58,445 bases of DNA, taken from assembly GCF_009936035.1 (NCBI RefSeq), contig NZ_QWEO01000013.1:1-58445 (forward strand), read 5' to 3'. Positions 32,568 through 41,082 of this stretch are shown in pieces (position 1 is the stretch's first letter; every line of letters starts with the position of its first letter). The position numbers were made by a program, and so were the translations under genes. The notes under the pieces are model-generated. The model was given only the letters and a program-made list of their open reading frames with translations, had not been told where the DNA came from and did not search any database. The DNA is from Neglectibacter sp. X58 (GTDB lineage: Bacteria; Bacillota; Clostridia; Oscillospirales; Acutalibacteraceae).

Positions 32568-33353
32568 TTACAGCACGCCGAAATGCTTTAATGCGTGATA
32601 AATCCCGCCCTGGCCTGTCGGGATGGATATGTAGTCTGCCGCGGCCCTGGCCTTTTCCGAGCCGTTGCCCATAGCCACGCCCACTCCGGCCCAGCGCAGC
32701 ATCCGCTGGTCATTGTCCCCGTCGCCAAAGACCATGATTTCCTCCCGCCTGATGCCGTAATGGGCAGCCGCGGCGGCAATGCCCACTTCCTTGCCGCCGC
32801 CCTTGGGGATAATGTCCTGGATGTGCCCCCCGGCGCTGGTAGGCTCAACGTGGGGCAGGCAGGCGATATAGGGCAGGTTTTCCAGGCCGTATACCAGAAA
32901 CTGCAGCACCGGGTGCTCCTCCAGCCTCCCGATGTCATACTGCCGGGGCAGGGCCACCCCGGCCCGCCTGTGGTGCTGGGTGACAGCCTCGCCGTCGAGT
33001 ACGTAAAAGCTTTCATGTTCCTCAATGATCAGGCAGGGGAACTTTTCCTTTTTCACAATCTCCACCAGCCGCCGGATATCCTCCGGGTTGTGGGCCATGC
33101 GGTGGAGCACTGTGCCGTCCCGCAGCACAACAAGCTGCCCGTTTAAGGAAACAAACCCGTCAAACTGGAAATACTGCTCAATAAAATCCACCATGGTGGG
33201 GGGGCGCCCTGTTGCCACAAAGAGCTTCACCCCTTTTTCCCGCAGGGCGCAAAGGCTCTCCTTGGTGGACTGGGGCATAACGCTGCCCCCCTCATGGTCG
33301 ATAAGGGTGCCGTCAATGTCGAAAAAACACGCTTTAATGTCCCGCTCCATCAT
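32568..33353 (-). CDS. Cof-type HAD phosphatase
   Basis: 261 residues. HAD motif I FFDIDGTLIDHEGG, motif II LFVATGRPP, and motif III/IV EIMVFGDGDNDQRMLRWAGV; the C2B cap between them (~85-190) defines the Cof/IIB group, which dephosphorylates sugar phosphates or FMN-like compounds. Start ATG lies 20 bases inside the murC 3' end, so the two are probably co-translated. Physiological substrate unknown. Confidence 0.88.
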   Translation of the reverse strand: MMERDIKACFFDIDGTLIDHEGGSVMPQSTKESLCALREKGVKLFVATGRPPTMVDFIEQYFQFDGFVSLNGQLVVLRDGTVLHRMAHNPEDIRRLVEIVKKEKFPCLIIEEHESFYVLDGEAVTQHHRRAGVALPRQYDIGRLEEHPVLQFLVYGLENLPYIACLPHVEPTSAGGHIQDIIPKGGGKEVGIAAAAAHYGIRREEIMVFGDGDNDQRMLRWAGVGVAMGNGSEKARAAADYISIPTGQGGIYHALKHFGVL

Positions 33354-34743
33354 TCCCTGCCTCCTGCCGCTGCTTATATTTTTCCACTATCAGGTTGGCG
33401 CATTTATACACGTCCCCGCCGCCTAAAGTCAGCAGCAGATCCCCAGGCCCCGCGTGGGCTATGGCATAGTCCGCTGTCTCGGGGAAGCCTTCAAACCACA
33501 CGCTGCCCGGCACTTTTTGTGCCAGATCCGCTGTCTTGATGCCGTAGATGTTTTCCTCCCGCACCGCCAGAATCTCTGTCAATATCAGGTGGTCGGGGAT
33601 AGCCAGGGCCTTGGCGAAATCCTCTAACAGTGTGTAGGTGCGGGAATAGGTGTGGGGCTGGAAAATGGCCCACACCTTCCGGTAGCCCATCTTCATGGCA
33701 GAGGTGAGGGTGGCCGTCAGCTCTGTGGGATGGTGAGCGAAATCGTCCGCCACCGTAACCCCCTCAAACTTCCCCAGCACCTCAAAGCGCCTGTGTACCC
33801 CGGCAAAATGGTGCAGCGCCTGGCACAGGGCTTCCGGTTCCGCGCCTAAAGCGTGGGCGCAGGCAGCGGCAGCCAGGGCGTTGAGCATGTTGTGGCGCCC
33901 GGGCACAGAAAGCTCCACCCGGCCTAAAGGCTTCCCCTTATGCATCAGGGTGAAGTCCTCGCAGGCGGAAGGCTCCTCGTTCATCTCCTGGGGATAGTAG
34001 TCGTTTTTATCGCTGAGGCCAAAAGTGACAAGCTCCTTGTCAAGGCCCGCCACGCTTTCCATGGCCTTTTTGTCATCCCCGTTTACCACCAGCAGGCGGG
34101 TTGCCTGGCTGGCATATTGATGAAAGGATTTCACAATATTATCCAGGGTCTTAAAATAGTCCAGATGATCCGCGTCCACGTTCAGAATTACCGCCACTGC
34201 CGGGGTGAGCTGCAGGAAGCTGTCTACATACTCGCAGGCCTCGCACACCATGGTTTCGCTGTTCCCAGCCCGGCTGTTGCCGCCGATGAGGGGCAGCTTG
34301 CCGCCGATAATGGCGCTGGGATCCATGCCGCATTCCATGAAAACCTGGGTGAGCATGGCTGTGGTGGTGGTTTTGCCATGGGTGCCGGAAACGCCTACAG
34401 TCTGCTGGAAGCGCCGGGTGAGCATCCCCAGCATGACGGCCCGCTCCAGGGTGGGGACGCCTTTTTCCCGGGCGGCCACAAGCTCGGGGTTATCGTCCCG
34501 GCAGGCGGCGGTATACACCACAGCCTCTGCGTCCCCGATGTTTTCCGCCCGGTGCTCTGTGAAAACCGGGATGCCCATGGCCCGCACCCGCTGGAGGGTG
34601 TCGGACTCGTTGCGGTCAGAACCTGTAAGCACATAGCCCCCATGGTGCAGAAGCTCTGCCATGGGGCACATGCCCGAGCCGCCAATGCCTACAAAGTGCA
34701 GGCGCTTTACCTTGTCCAGCAGATTTTCATCAAAATTTGTCAT
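33334..34743 (-). CDS. murC: UDP-N-acetylmuramate--L-alanine ligase
   Basis: 469 residues, usual size. Adds L-Ala to UDP-MurNAc with ATP in the cytoplasm. N-terminal UDP-binding VGIGGSGMCPMAELL, ATP P-loop GVSGTHGKTTTTAML (~115-130), VILNVDADHLDYF, and the C-terminal GVHRRFEVLGKFEGVTVADD, FAHHPTEL. No other mur gene is adjacent. Its end overlaps the HAD phosphatase gene. The promoter is not clear; AT-rich TATAAT-like text lies 70-90 bases upstream. Confidence 0.95.
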   Translation of the reverse strand: MTNFDENLLDKVKRLHFVGIGGSGMCPMAELLHHGGYVLTGSDRNESDTLQRVRAMGIPVFTEHRAENIGDAEAVVYTAACRDDNPELVAAREKGVPTLERAVMLGMLTRRFQQTVGVSGTHGKTTTTAMLTQVFMECGMDPSAIIGGKLPLIGGNSRAGNSETMVCEACEYVDSFLQLTPAVAVILNVDADHLDYFKTLDNIVKSFHQYASQATRLLVVNGDDKKAMESVAGLDKELVTFGLSDKNDYYPQEMNEEPSACEDFTLMHKGKPLGRVELSVPGRHNMLNALAAAACAHALGAEPEALCQALHHFAGVHRRFEVLGKFEGVTVADDFAHHPTELTATLTSAMKMGYRKVWAIFQPHTYSRTYTLLEDFAKALAIPDHLILTEILAVREENIYGIKTADLAQKVPGSVWFEGFPETADYAIAHAGPGDLLLTLGGGDVYKCANLIVEKYKQRQEAGNDGAGH

Positions 34744-34889
34744 GTCCAGTATCTCCTAACCTGTATAATAGGAAAGCCGCGCTTCCCGTTTCCGCTGCGA
34801 AGGGCAGAACCGCTTTTTATATTATATTGCAATCTGGCCCCAAAATAAAGCCCTTTCCTTAAAAATCAGGATAAAAAACAGCCGGGGGC

Positions 34890-34995
34890 GTATAGTAAAC
34901 GCGCTTGAAAATCGGTATAGCCCGATTTTCAAGCATGCGGCATTGCCGCTGGTTCCAAAAAGGCTATTGCCTCTTTTGAACTGCGTACCCTATAC
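34890..34995. repeat. Cloverleaf-type intergenic repeat, copy 2
   Basis: 106 bp, inverted ends GTATAGTAAACGC and GCGTACCCTATAC. Internal hairpins: CTTGAAAATCG / CGATTTTCAAG (perfect 11 bp), GCGGC-ATT-GCCGC (perfect 5 bp) and TTCCAAAAAGGC / GCCTCTTTTGAA. Same order as copy 1 at 13990, but with better pairing: several substitutions between the copies change or restore pairs. It lies between divergent murC and the TlpA-type gene. Confidence 0.8.
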
Positions 34996-35011
34996 ATGCT
35001 GTTTTTCGCCC

Positions 35012-35040
35012 TTGCCGATTTCCCCGGCAGGGGGTATAAT
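35012..35040 (+). promoter_or_regulatory. Promoter of the TlpA-CXXC-ferredoxin operon
   Basis: TTGCCG (35012-35017), 17-bp spacer, TATAAT (35035-35040), 50 bases before the ATG and 17 bases after the cloverleaf repeat. Confidence 0.7.
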
Positions 35041-35089
35041 AAGCCTTAGCACCTATTACTTGACTTTTTCTAGGAAGAGAGGGAAAACC

Positions 35090-35629
35090 ATGCCATTAAG
35101 AAAACTTGTCATACGCCTTTTGCCCATGCTGCTGGCAATTGCCCTGCTGGCCGCAGGCTGCTCTGCCGGGGAGGCGGCGCAGGCCTTCACCGCCCAAACC
35201 CTGGACGGCGGCAGCTTCACAGAAAAGGACATTGCCGCAAAAGATCTGACCGCTATTAACTTCTGGGGCACCTTCTGCTCCCCCTGCATTGCGGAAATGC
35301 CGGATTTGGCTGCCTTTGAAAAGGCCCTGCCGGACAATGTGCAGCTTATCACCGTGTGTACCGACGCCCAGGGCAACGAGGGCAAAGCCAAAGCCCTGCT
35401 GGAGCTTGCCGGGTATGAGGGGATTACCCTTGTCAGTGGGGACGAGGCCTTCCAAAGCCTTCTGACTGATATCCAGGCTATCCCCACCACCATTTTCCTG
35501 GATTCCTCCGGCAAGCAGGTGGGCAAGGCGGTTATCGGCGGGCAGGCAGACTTGTCCGGCGTATTCCTGGACGCCATGAACAAGGCCCTGCAGGAGGGCG
35601 GAAAAAAGGAGATCACCCTTGAAACGTAA
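35090..35629 (+). CDS. TlpA/ResA-like thiol-disulfide lipoprotein
   Basis: 179 residues from the ATG at 35090. Signal peptide with lipobox LLAAGC (Cys24), then a thioredoxin fold with the redox motif TFCSPCIAEMP (Cys63/Cys66) and the cis-Pro region IQAIPTTIFLD. It should be anchored outside the membrane and exchange disulfides there. Followed, with overlap, by a tiny membrane CXXC protein and a membrane ferredoxin; these three together form a recurrent set in Clostridia. The partner proteins probably supply electrons to it. Confidence 0.85.
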   Translation: MPLRKLVIRLLPMLLAIALLAAGCSAGEAAQAFTAQTLDGGSFTEKDIAAKDLTAINFWGTFCSPCIAEMPDLAAFEKALPDNVQLITVCTDAQGNEGKAKALLELAGYEGITLVSGDEAFQSLLTDIQAIPTTIFLDSSGKQVGKAVIGGQADLSGVFLDAMNKALQEGGKKEITLET

Positions 35630-35765
35630 AGGGATCCTGGCAGCGCGGTACGGCCTGCTGGCCTTGGCGGCTGTATGCATCCTCCTGGGCCTTTTAGGAC
35701 AGGAACACATGGGGGTTTTGCAGAAGGCGGTGAAAATATGTCTGGAATGCATCGGGATAGGCTGA
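35619..35765 (+). CDS. CD1871A-like small CXXC membrane protein
   Basis: 48 residues from a TTG at 35619 (AAAAAAGGAG about eight bases upstream), overlapping the end of the TlpA-type gene by 11 bases. One transmembrane helix (AARYGLLALAAVCILLGLL) and a C-terminal VKICLECIGIG with CLEC as a CXXC pair. It matches the small CXXC proteins seen between TlpA-like and 4Fe-4S membrane proteins in Clostridia. Likely a thiol relay in the membrane; this role is inferred from the motif and the neighbours. Confidence 0.8.
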   Translation: MKRKGILAARYGLLALAAVCILLGLLGQEHMGVLQKAVKICLECIGIG

Positions 35766-36646
35766 AAAAGGGGAAGCTTTCCTTCCAGCGCAGGGTGCAG
35801 CTCCTTGCCGCCGCAGTGGTAAACGGCTATGCCATAGGCTTTGCCAAGGGGAAAATTTTCACAGGCGGCACAAAAGCTGTCTGCGTGCCTGTCCTCAACT
35901 GCTACTCCTGCCCTGGCGCCCTGGGGGCCTGCCCCATCGGCTCCCTCCAGGCCGTACTGGGCGGCTCCAGCCGCCGCTTCCCCTTTTATGTGCTGGGCCT
36001 GCTTATGCTCTTCGGTGTAGCGCTGGGCAGGCTTATCTGCGGGCTTCTGTGCCCTTTCGGGCTGGTACAGGATCTGCTCTTTAAAATCCCCTCCCCCAAG
36101 CTGCGGGTGCCAAAGAAAATAGACAAGCCCCTGCGGTGGCTTAAGTATGCTGTCCTGCTGGTGCTGGTGGTGCTGCTGCCCGCCTTTGCTGTGACAGATA
36201 CCGGAGTTGCCCCGCCCTATTTCTGCAAATACCTCTGCCCGGCAGGCACCCTGGAAGGCGGCGTGCCCCTGCTGCTGGCAAACCCCTCCCTGCGATCCCT
36301 CATGGGGGCGCTTTTTAGCTGGAAAGCCCTGGTGCTGGTTGTAATCCTGGCGGCCTGCGTGTTCATTCCCCGGGCCTTCTGCCGCTATCTCTGCCCCTTA
36401 GGCGCTTTTTATTCCCTGTTTAACCGCTTCAGCTTTTACCAGATAAAGCTGGACAAAAGCAAATGTACAGGCTGCAAAAAGTGCGAACATGCCTGCCCCA
36501 TGGCAGTGGAGGTTACAAAAGGCTGCGGCGGCCCAGAGTGTATCCGCTGCGGAAAGTGCCGGGATGCCTGCCCTGCCGGGGCCATCACCTCCGGATTTGC
36601 CTGTAAAGACGAACAGGAAGGCGCCGAACCGGGAAATTGCCCGTGA
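35738..36646 (+). CDS. Membrane 4Fe-4S ferredoxin-type protein
   Basis: 302 residues from the ATG at 35738, overlapping the CXXC gene by 28 bases. Several membrane helices carry Cys-rich loops (NCYSCPGALGACPIGS, RLICGLLCPFGLVQDLL, CKYLCPAGTLEGG, FCRYLCPLGAFYSLF) typical of the NapH/CcdA-associated 4Fe-4S family, and the C-terminus has two 4Fe-4S sites (CTGCKKCEHACPM and CIRCGKCRDACPAGA). It should pass electrons from the cytoplasm across the membrane; with the two upstream genes it would reduce extracytoplasmic disulfides. Confidence 0.85.
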   Translation: MSGMHRDRLKKGKLSFQRRVQLLAAAVVNGYAIGFAKGKIFTGGTKAVCVPVLNCYSCPGALGACPIGSLQAVLGGSSRRFPFYVLGLLMLFGVALGRLICGLLCPFGLVQDLLFKIPSPKLRVPKKIDKPLRWLKYAVLLVLVVLLPAFAVTDTGVAPPYFCKYLCPAGTLEGGVPLLLANPSLRSLMGALFSWKALVLVVILAACVFIPRAFCRYLCPLGAFYSLFNRFSFYQIKLDKSKCTGCKKCEHACPMAVEVTKGCGGPECIRCGKCRDACPAGAITSGFACKDEQEGAEPGNCP

Positions 36647-36671
36647 CTTTCCCCGGCCCCTGTGCTATAAT
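36643..36671 (+). promoter_or_regulatory. Candidate promoter before the M28 peptidase gene
   Basis: GTGACT (36643-36648), 17-bp spacer, TATAAT (36666-36671). The 165-bp repeat copy 2 lies between it and the gene, so the transcript leader would contain the repeat. Confidence 0.6.
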
Positions 36672-36757
36672 GTCCAAAGGGCATAGAAGCCTAGCAAAAC
36701 GGCGCGACCCCGGGCTGTGCCAGTCTAAATTTGAAAGTAAAGAAAAACCGGAATAAC

Positions 36758-36922
36758 TAAGGCTTGTTTGAAAAATCGTAAACACCGTCTTTTTGTCCAA
36801 AACGTGCGTTTTCTGTGTTGGAAATCCTCGACAGGCGACAGCCTGTCTTGCGGGTTCCGCCTTGAAACCGCCCTGTTTTGTCTCAAAAATTCGACACTTT
36901 CTCTATTTTCAAACAAACCCTA
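36758..36922. repeat. 165-bp inverted-end repeat, copy 2
   Basis: Starts TAAGGCTTGTTTGAAAA and ends TTTTCAAACAAACCCTA, i.e. 15 of 17 inverted matches. Same length as copy 1 (28036-28200) with diverged interior; shared text includes CTTGTTTGAAAAATCG, GTCTTTTTG and GAAATCCTCG. It ends 22 bases before the M28 peptidase start. Confidence 0.8.
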
Positions 36923-36943
36923 AAAAAGAGAGGAAGGCTGCAA

Positions 36944-38227
36944 ATGGATATCTGTGGAAAAAGGGAAATGGAACTGCTGGAAAAAATCGGGTTCACCCGC
37001 ACAGCAGGCTCTGCGGAGGAGCTGCAGGCGGCGGAGATTTTAAAGGCGGAATGCGAGGCCCTGGGGGTGCCTGTTATCCTCCAGGATTTTGAAATTGAGG
37101 ATGCGGAGGTTGAAACAGCCACCCTGGAAATTTTAGAGCCATACCAGCAAAGCTATCCTGTCACAGGCTATAAATGTGCCCAGAACACCTTCGGCGACGG
37201 GCTTGCCGCTGAATTCCTCTATGTGGAGGACGGGGACGAGGTGAGCCTTTCTGAAGCCAAAGGGAAAATCGTGCTGGTAAACGGCTTTATGCGGGTGCCG
37301 CTGTTCAAGAAGCTGATGAAGGCCGGCGTGGCGGGCATCGTCACCATGGAGGGGGAGCTGCGGGATAGCCGGGACGAGACGGATTTAGCCACCCGGAAGC
37401 TGCGCCGCACCCTGCGGGCCTTTGGCAATGTGCCCATGGTGCATACCCGGGTGCTGGACGCCTTCGACATGGTGAAGCGGGGGGCCGCCAAAGCCCGCAT
37501 TGTGCTGAAAAACACCACAGTGGAGCGCACCTCCCACAATGTTATCGCCACAGTGGTGGGCACAGAAAAGCCGGAAGAAATCGTCTCCTTCGGCGCCCAT
37601 TACGATTCTGTGGACTTTTCCAAGGGCGTGTACGATAACGGCGCGGGTTCTGTTATCAACATGGAAATCCTGCGGTATTTTGTGGAGAACCCGCCCCGCC
37701 GCACGGTAAAATTCATGTGGTACGGCTCAGAGGAAATTGGCCTGGAAGGAAGCTGGGCCTATGTGAAGGCCCATAAAGAGGAGCTTGCCGACCATTTGCT
37801 GATGATAAACGTGGACGTGGGCGGCCCTGTGCTGGGCGTGGACAAGATAGCTGTGACAGCGGAGGAAAAGCTTGTGGCCTTTGCGGAATACATGATGAAA
37901 ATATGCGGCTGCGGGGCGGCTGTCCGGCAGGGCATCTATTCCAGCGATTCCATCCCCTTTGCAGACAGCGGCGTGCCCGCCATCAACTTCAGCCGGGACG
38001 GCGCCCCGGGCGCGGCCTATATCCACAACCGCTTTGATACCTTAAGCTTCCTTTCCCCGGAGGCTTTGGAAAAAACCACCCGCCTGGTGCTGGAGGTTTC
38101 CCGGGCGCTGATTAACGGCAGGGTGTTCCCTGTAGAGCGCAAGGTGCCCCAGAACATGGTGGAGGAAGTGGAAAAATACCTTTACAAAAAGGATCTGGCG
38201 GAGGTTTCCGAGGAAAAGAAGGGGTAA
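36944..38227 (+). CDS. M28-family metallopeptidase with PA insert
   Basis: 427 residues from the ATG at 36944 with GAGAGGAAGG upstream; the frame is open to 36878 but that part lies in the repeat. A protease-associated-type insert lies at ~95-205 (GKIVLVNGFMRVPLFKKLMK). The zinc peptidase part has VSFGAHYDSVDFSKGVYDNG (His/Asp ligands), FMWYGSEEIGLEGSW (Glu pair), LMINVDVGGP and a final AAYIHNRFDTLS (His). No signal peptide, so it is probably a cytoplasmic aminopeptidase. Confidence 0.88.
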   Translation: MDICGKREMELLEKIGFTRTAGSAEELQAAEILKAECEALGVPVILQDFEIEDAEVETATLEILEPYQQSYPVTGYKCAQNTFGDGLAAEFLYVEDGDEVSLSEAKGKIVLVNGFMRVPLFKKLMKAGVAGIVTMEGELRDSRDETDLATRKLRRTLRAFGNVPMVHTRVLDAFDMVKRGAAKARIVLKNTTVERTSHNVIATVVGTEKPEEIVSFGAHYDSVDFSKGVYDNGAGSVINMEILRYFVENPPRRTVKFMWYGSEEIGLEGSWAYVKAHKEELADHLLMINVDVGGPVLGVDKIAVTAEEKLVAFAEYMMKICGCGAAVRQGIYSSDSIPFADSGVPAINFSRDGAPGAAYIHNRFDTLSFLSPEALEKTTRLVLEVSRALINGRVFPVERKVPQNMVEEVEKYLYKKDLAEVSEEKKG

Positions 38228-38237
38228 AAGCCTATAC

Positions 38238-38270
38238 AAAAAGCAGGCCGCATATTGCGGCCTGCTTTTT
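38238..38270. terminator. Bidirectional terminator
   Basis: AAAAAGCAGGCCGCA-TAT-TGCGGCCTGCTTTTT, a 15-bp perfect stem with A/T tails that serves both convergent genes. Confidence 0.95.
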
Positions 38271-38274
38271 CGCG

Positions 38275-38466
38275 CTATTCTTCTTCTGTCTCTTTGGGGC
38301 TGCCTTCTTCTTTTTCCCGCTCGTATTTCTCTATGCCCTTTTTCACAGCCTTGGCAATTTCATTTTTGCTGTCATCAATGGCGCTGCTCACTGCGGATTT
38401 CACCACAAAATACAGGGCGATAAGGAGGATAATGGCTGTAACGAGGTCGAAGCCCAGGCGCTCCAT
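38275..38466 (-). CDS. Small single-pass membrane protein
   Basis: 63 residues: transmembrane segment at ~9-25 (VTAIILLIALYFVVKSA), then a highly charged helix ending EKEEGSPKETEEE. Start four bases from the end of the ECF S-component gene, so co-transcribed. Family and role unknown. Confidence 0.65.
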   Translation of the reverse strand: MERLGFDLVTAIILLIALYFVVKSAVSSAIDDSKNEIAKAVKKGIEKYEREKEEGSPKETEEE

Positions 38467-38469
38467 GGG

Positions 38470-39051
38470 TCAGCCCCTTTGCAGCTTATCCAGCAGATGG
38501 CTTCTTTTCAGCGCCGCCCGCACTACCGCGCACAGGGGCACTGAAATCACCACAGCGATGATGGCGTTGATGCCGGAGGTGGCGGCCTTTGTGGCAACGG
38601 CGACCAGCACCGCCCCCAGTTCGCTGCCAACCAGCAGGCCCTGCACAAAAGCCTTTGAGAGGTACAGCGCCATGTAAACGAGGCTGCCCGCAGCCGCGGC
38701 GCAGATGTTCAGCTTGTGGTTTGCGCCCTCCTGCTGCCGGGCATAGGCCACCCAGCCGCACACAGCAGCCAGCAGGAACTTGAACACAAAGGTGAAGGGC
38801 GCGGAGGCGATGTAGGCAGGGTTTGTCACGTCATACAGGGCAGAGCCGATGCCCGCCGCCAGCCCGCCTCCCACAGGCCCCAGCACAAAGCCGGACAGCA
38901 GGCAGAAAATATTGCCCAGGTGGATGCGGCTTACGTCCCCGATAGCCACAGGGATAGGGATGCTGATTAAGTTGGATACGAAAACCAAAGCGGCGAATAT
39001 ACCGACTGCCGCAATTTTGTAAACGGACTTTTGGGAGTTTCCCATCTTCAT
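38470..39051 (-). CDS. ECF transporter S component
   Basis: 193 residues, about six hydrophobic segments. GNIFCLLSGFVLGPVGGGLA, GIGSALYDVTNPAYIASAPF and FVFKFLLAAVCGWVAY are characteristic of the folate/queuosine-like S-component group, which carry a vitamin-size ligand with the shared EcfAAT module. No riboswitch or biosynthetic neighbour reveals the ligand. AAGGAATG lies just before the start. Confidence 0.8.
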   Translation of the reverse strand: MKMGNSQKSVYKIAAVGIFAALVFVSNLISIPIPVAIGDVSRIHLGNIFCLLSGFVLGPVGGGLAAGIGSALYDVTNPAYIASAPFTFVFKFLLAAVCGWVAYARQQEGANHKLNICAAAAGSLVYMALYLSKAFVQGLLVGSELGAVLVAVATKAATSGINAIIAVVISVPLCAVVRAALKRSHLLDKLQRG

Positions 39052-39123
39052 TCCTTCTTTCCTAAGTTCCGGCCTGCAATGCCAGCGGCCGCAAAAACAG
39101 GATAGCGCCTCCTGGGGGTTTTG

Positions 39124-39432
39124 TCAAGTGCTTTTTGAGACAAGGAACACCCTCTCTGCAAAGCCTCCCCGGGCTTCGTGCTTTTTCCGACAGGCTGTAT
39201 CCAGTTCCTCCAGGGTGTGCCCGTCCGCTTCACACAGGGCGAAAACCACCTCCAGGATGTCCGCCAGTTCTGCCAGCTCCCGGCTTTCCCGGTACTCCCC
39301 GGCTTCCTCCAGGAGCTTTTGCTCCAGCGCGGCGTGGTATTCCTCTTCCCCTAAGATTCTAATAACAGGCTTTTCCCCCTGGGACTCTATCATCTGTGGT
39401 ATTTTATCTCGCACCAGCTTGTTATATTCCAT
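39124..39432 (-). CDS. MazG-like nucleotide pyrophosphohydrolase
   Basis: 102 residues from the ATG at 39432 with AGGAGG close upstream. The text YNKLVRDKIPQMIE and EEAGEYRESRELAELADILE gives the all-alpha NTP-PPase EExxE...ExxD metal site. Small enzymes of this type clean up non-canonical nucleoside triphosphates. A frame extension to 39495 has no ribosome site. Confidence 0.85.
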   Translation of the reverse strand: MEYNKLVRDKIPQMIESQGEKPVIRILGEEEYHAALEQKLLEEAGEYRESRELAELADILEVVFALCEADGHTLEELDTACRKKHEARGGFAERVFLVSKST

Positions 39433-39548
39433 AAGCATCCTCCTAATCCATTCTAAAACGCGGGCCGTAAGCCTGCCCATTCTCACAATCTGCATGCGCG
39501 AAATTCCAAAGGCGGGACGCTCTTTGGCGGATTCCTAAATGCGGAGCC

Positions 39549-40721
39549 TTAAGCCCGGGCTGCGCCGGAATCCTTGGCGGCCTGGGCCACAGCGGCGGCG
39601 ACGGCGGGGGCCACGGCGGGGTTAAAGGCGGAGGGGATGATATTGTCCTCCCTGAGGTCTGCGGGGGAGATGAGATCTGCCAGCGCCTTAGCTGCGGCAA
39701 CCTTCATCTTGTCGTTAATCTCCCTGGCCCGCACATCCAAGGCTCCCCGGAAAATGCCGGGGAAGGCCAGGACATTGTTTATCTGGTTGGGATAGTCCGA
39801 GCGACCGGAGCCAACCACCCTGGCCCCTGCCGCCAAGGCTTCCTCGGGGAAAATCTCCGGGGTGGGGTTGGCGCAGGCAAAGATGATGGGATCCTTTGCC
39901 ATGGTGCGCACCATCTCCCCTGTGAGGCACCCTGGGGCGGAGAAGCCCATGAACACGTCCGCGCCCCGTATAACGTCGGCAAGGGCGCCCTTTTTCTTTT
40001 CCGGATTGGTTGCGGCGGCTAAAGCCTGCTGGGCCGGGGTGATGCCCTCCATGCCTTCATAGAGCGCCCCTGCCTTATCGCACACCACCACATTTTTAAG
40101 CCCCAGAGCCATGAGCAGCCGGGTGCAGGCGGTGCCCGCGGCCCCCGCGCCGTTGACCACGGCGGAAACCGTCTCCAGCTTCCGTCCTGTGAGGCGCAGG
40201 GCGTTTATCATAGCGGACACCGTCACCACAGCAGTGCCATGCTGGTCATCATGGAACACCGGGATGTCCAGGCGCTCCTGAAGCTTCTCTTCAATCTCAA
40301 AGCACCGGGGGGCTGCGATATCCTCTAAATTGATGCCCCCAAAGGAGCCAGCCAGCAGCTCCACTGTGCGCACAATTTCGTCTACGTCCTTGCTGCGTAT
40401 GCACAGGGGGAAGGCGTCCACCCCGGCAAAAGCCTTAAACAGGGCGCACTTGCCCTCCATCACAGGCATCCCCGCCTCGGGGCCGATGTCTCCCAGGCCC
40501 AGCACAGCGGTGCCGTCCGTCACCACAGCCACCAGGTTGCCCCGGCGTGTGTACGTATAGGACAGCTCTTTATCCTTGGCAATCTCCAAACAGGGGGCCG
40601 CCACCCCCGGGGTGTAGGCCACAGAAAGATCGTCCCTGCCTGCCAGGGGGCAGGGGGTGTCCACCCTGATTTTCCCCTTCCATTCCCTATGCATTTCCAG
40701 TGCTTTTGCCGCGTAATCCAC
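39549..40721 (-). CDS. NAD(P)-dependent malic enzyme
   Basis: 390 residues, the short bacterial form. Malate to pyruvate plus CO2, giving NAD(P)H. Motifs: [14 protein letters not shown] (catalytic Tyr region), [37 protein letters not shown] and the nucleotide loop [15 protein letters not shown]. The final ~25 residues are Ala-rich. Cofactor preference is not evident. AAGGAGGAAG precedes the start. Confidence 0.92.
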   Translation of the reverse strand: MDYAAKALEMHREWKGKIRVDTPCPLAGRDDLSVAYTPGVAAPCLEIAKDKELSYTYTRRGNLVAVVTDGTAVLGLGDIGPEAGMPVMEGKCALFKAFAGVDAFPLCIRSKDVDEIVRTVELLAGSFGGINLEDIAAPRCFEIEEKLQERLDIPVFHDDQHGTAVVTVSAMINALRLTGRKLETVSAVVNGAGAAGTACTRLLMALGLKNVVVCDKAGALYEGMEGITPAQQALAAATNPEKKKGALADVIRGADVFMGFSAPGCLTGEMVRTMAKDPIIFACANPTPEIFPEEALAAGARVVGSGRSDYPNQINNVLAFPGIFRGALDVRAREINDKMKVAAAKALADLISPADLREDNIIPSAFNPAVAPAVAAAVAQAAKDSGAARA

Positions 40722-41082
40722 GTTTCTTCCTCCTTATGCCGAGCCTGTTCTTTTTTACAAATTATACCATAAGCGCGAAACGCGTTGGTATTGTGTCCAT
40801 CGCCTGCCTGACCGAAGGAAAGGCTAAGGCGGGACACATTTTAGATCAAGTATAATAGCCGCTTTGCGGCTATTATACCACAGGGGCTGAGGGGAATCAA
40901 TAGAGGGAAATCCAGGGGGAGTGTCCGAACACGCAGTTTATATCTACGGTGCATACCTATAGGGCTTTGAGTCTCGCCTGCCGGCTCGATCAGCTCATAG
41001 CAACCACCCCACACCCCGCAACCCCTTTTGAAAAAGGGGCGATCCCAAAACAACAGCTTTCCCCCCATTTTGCAACATCCTT
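40722..41082. other. Intergenic region between malic enzyme and uxaC genes
   Basis: 360 bases without a supported gene. It holds a TATAAT-like -10 for the malic enzyme on the minus strand near 40757, the long palindrome at 40850-40878, and a CCCCTTTTT/AAAAAGGGG-type hairpin at ~41021-41038 downstream of uxaC. Confidence 0.5.
40850..40878. repeat. 13-bp perfect palindrome with TATAAT on both strands
   Basis: GTATAATAGCCGC-TTT-GCGGCTATTATAC: a perfect 13-bp stem with a 3-base loop. Each arm contains TATAAT. Could be a hairpin near the end of the uxaC transcript, an operator, or a relic of an inverted-repeat element. Confidence 0.6.

Noticed and set aside
36671-36757. 28-codon frame right after the promoter at 36643
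   Set aside because: No ribosome site and leaderless ATG inside the expected transcript start; no conserved text.
40900-41040. Possible structured RNA in the malic enzyme/uxaC gap
   Set aside because: Some short complementary pieces, but no recognised motif or consistent fold.
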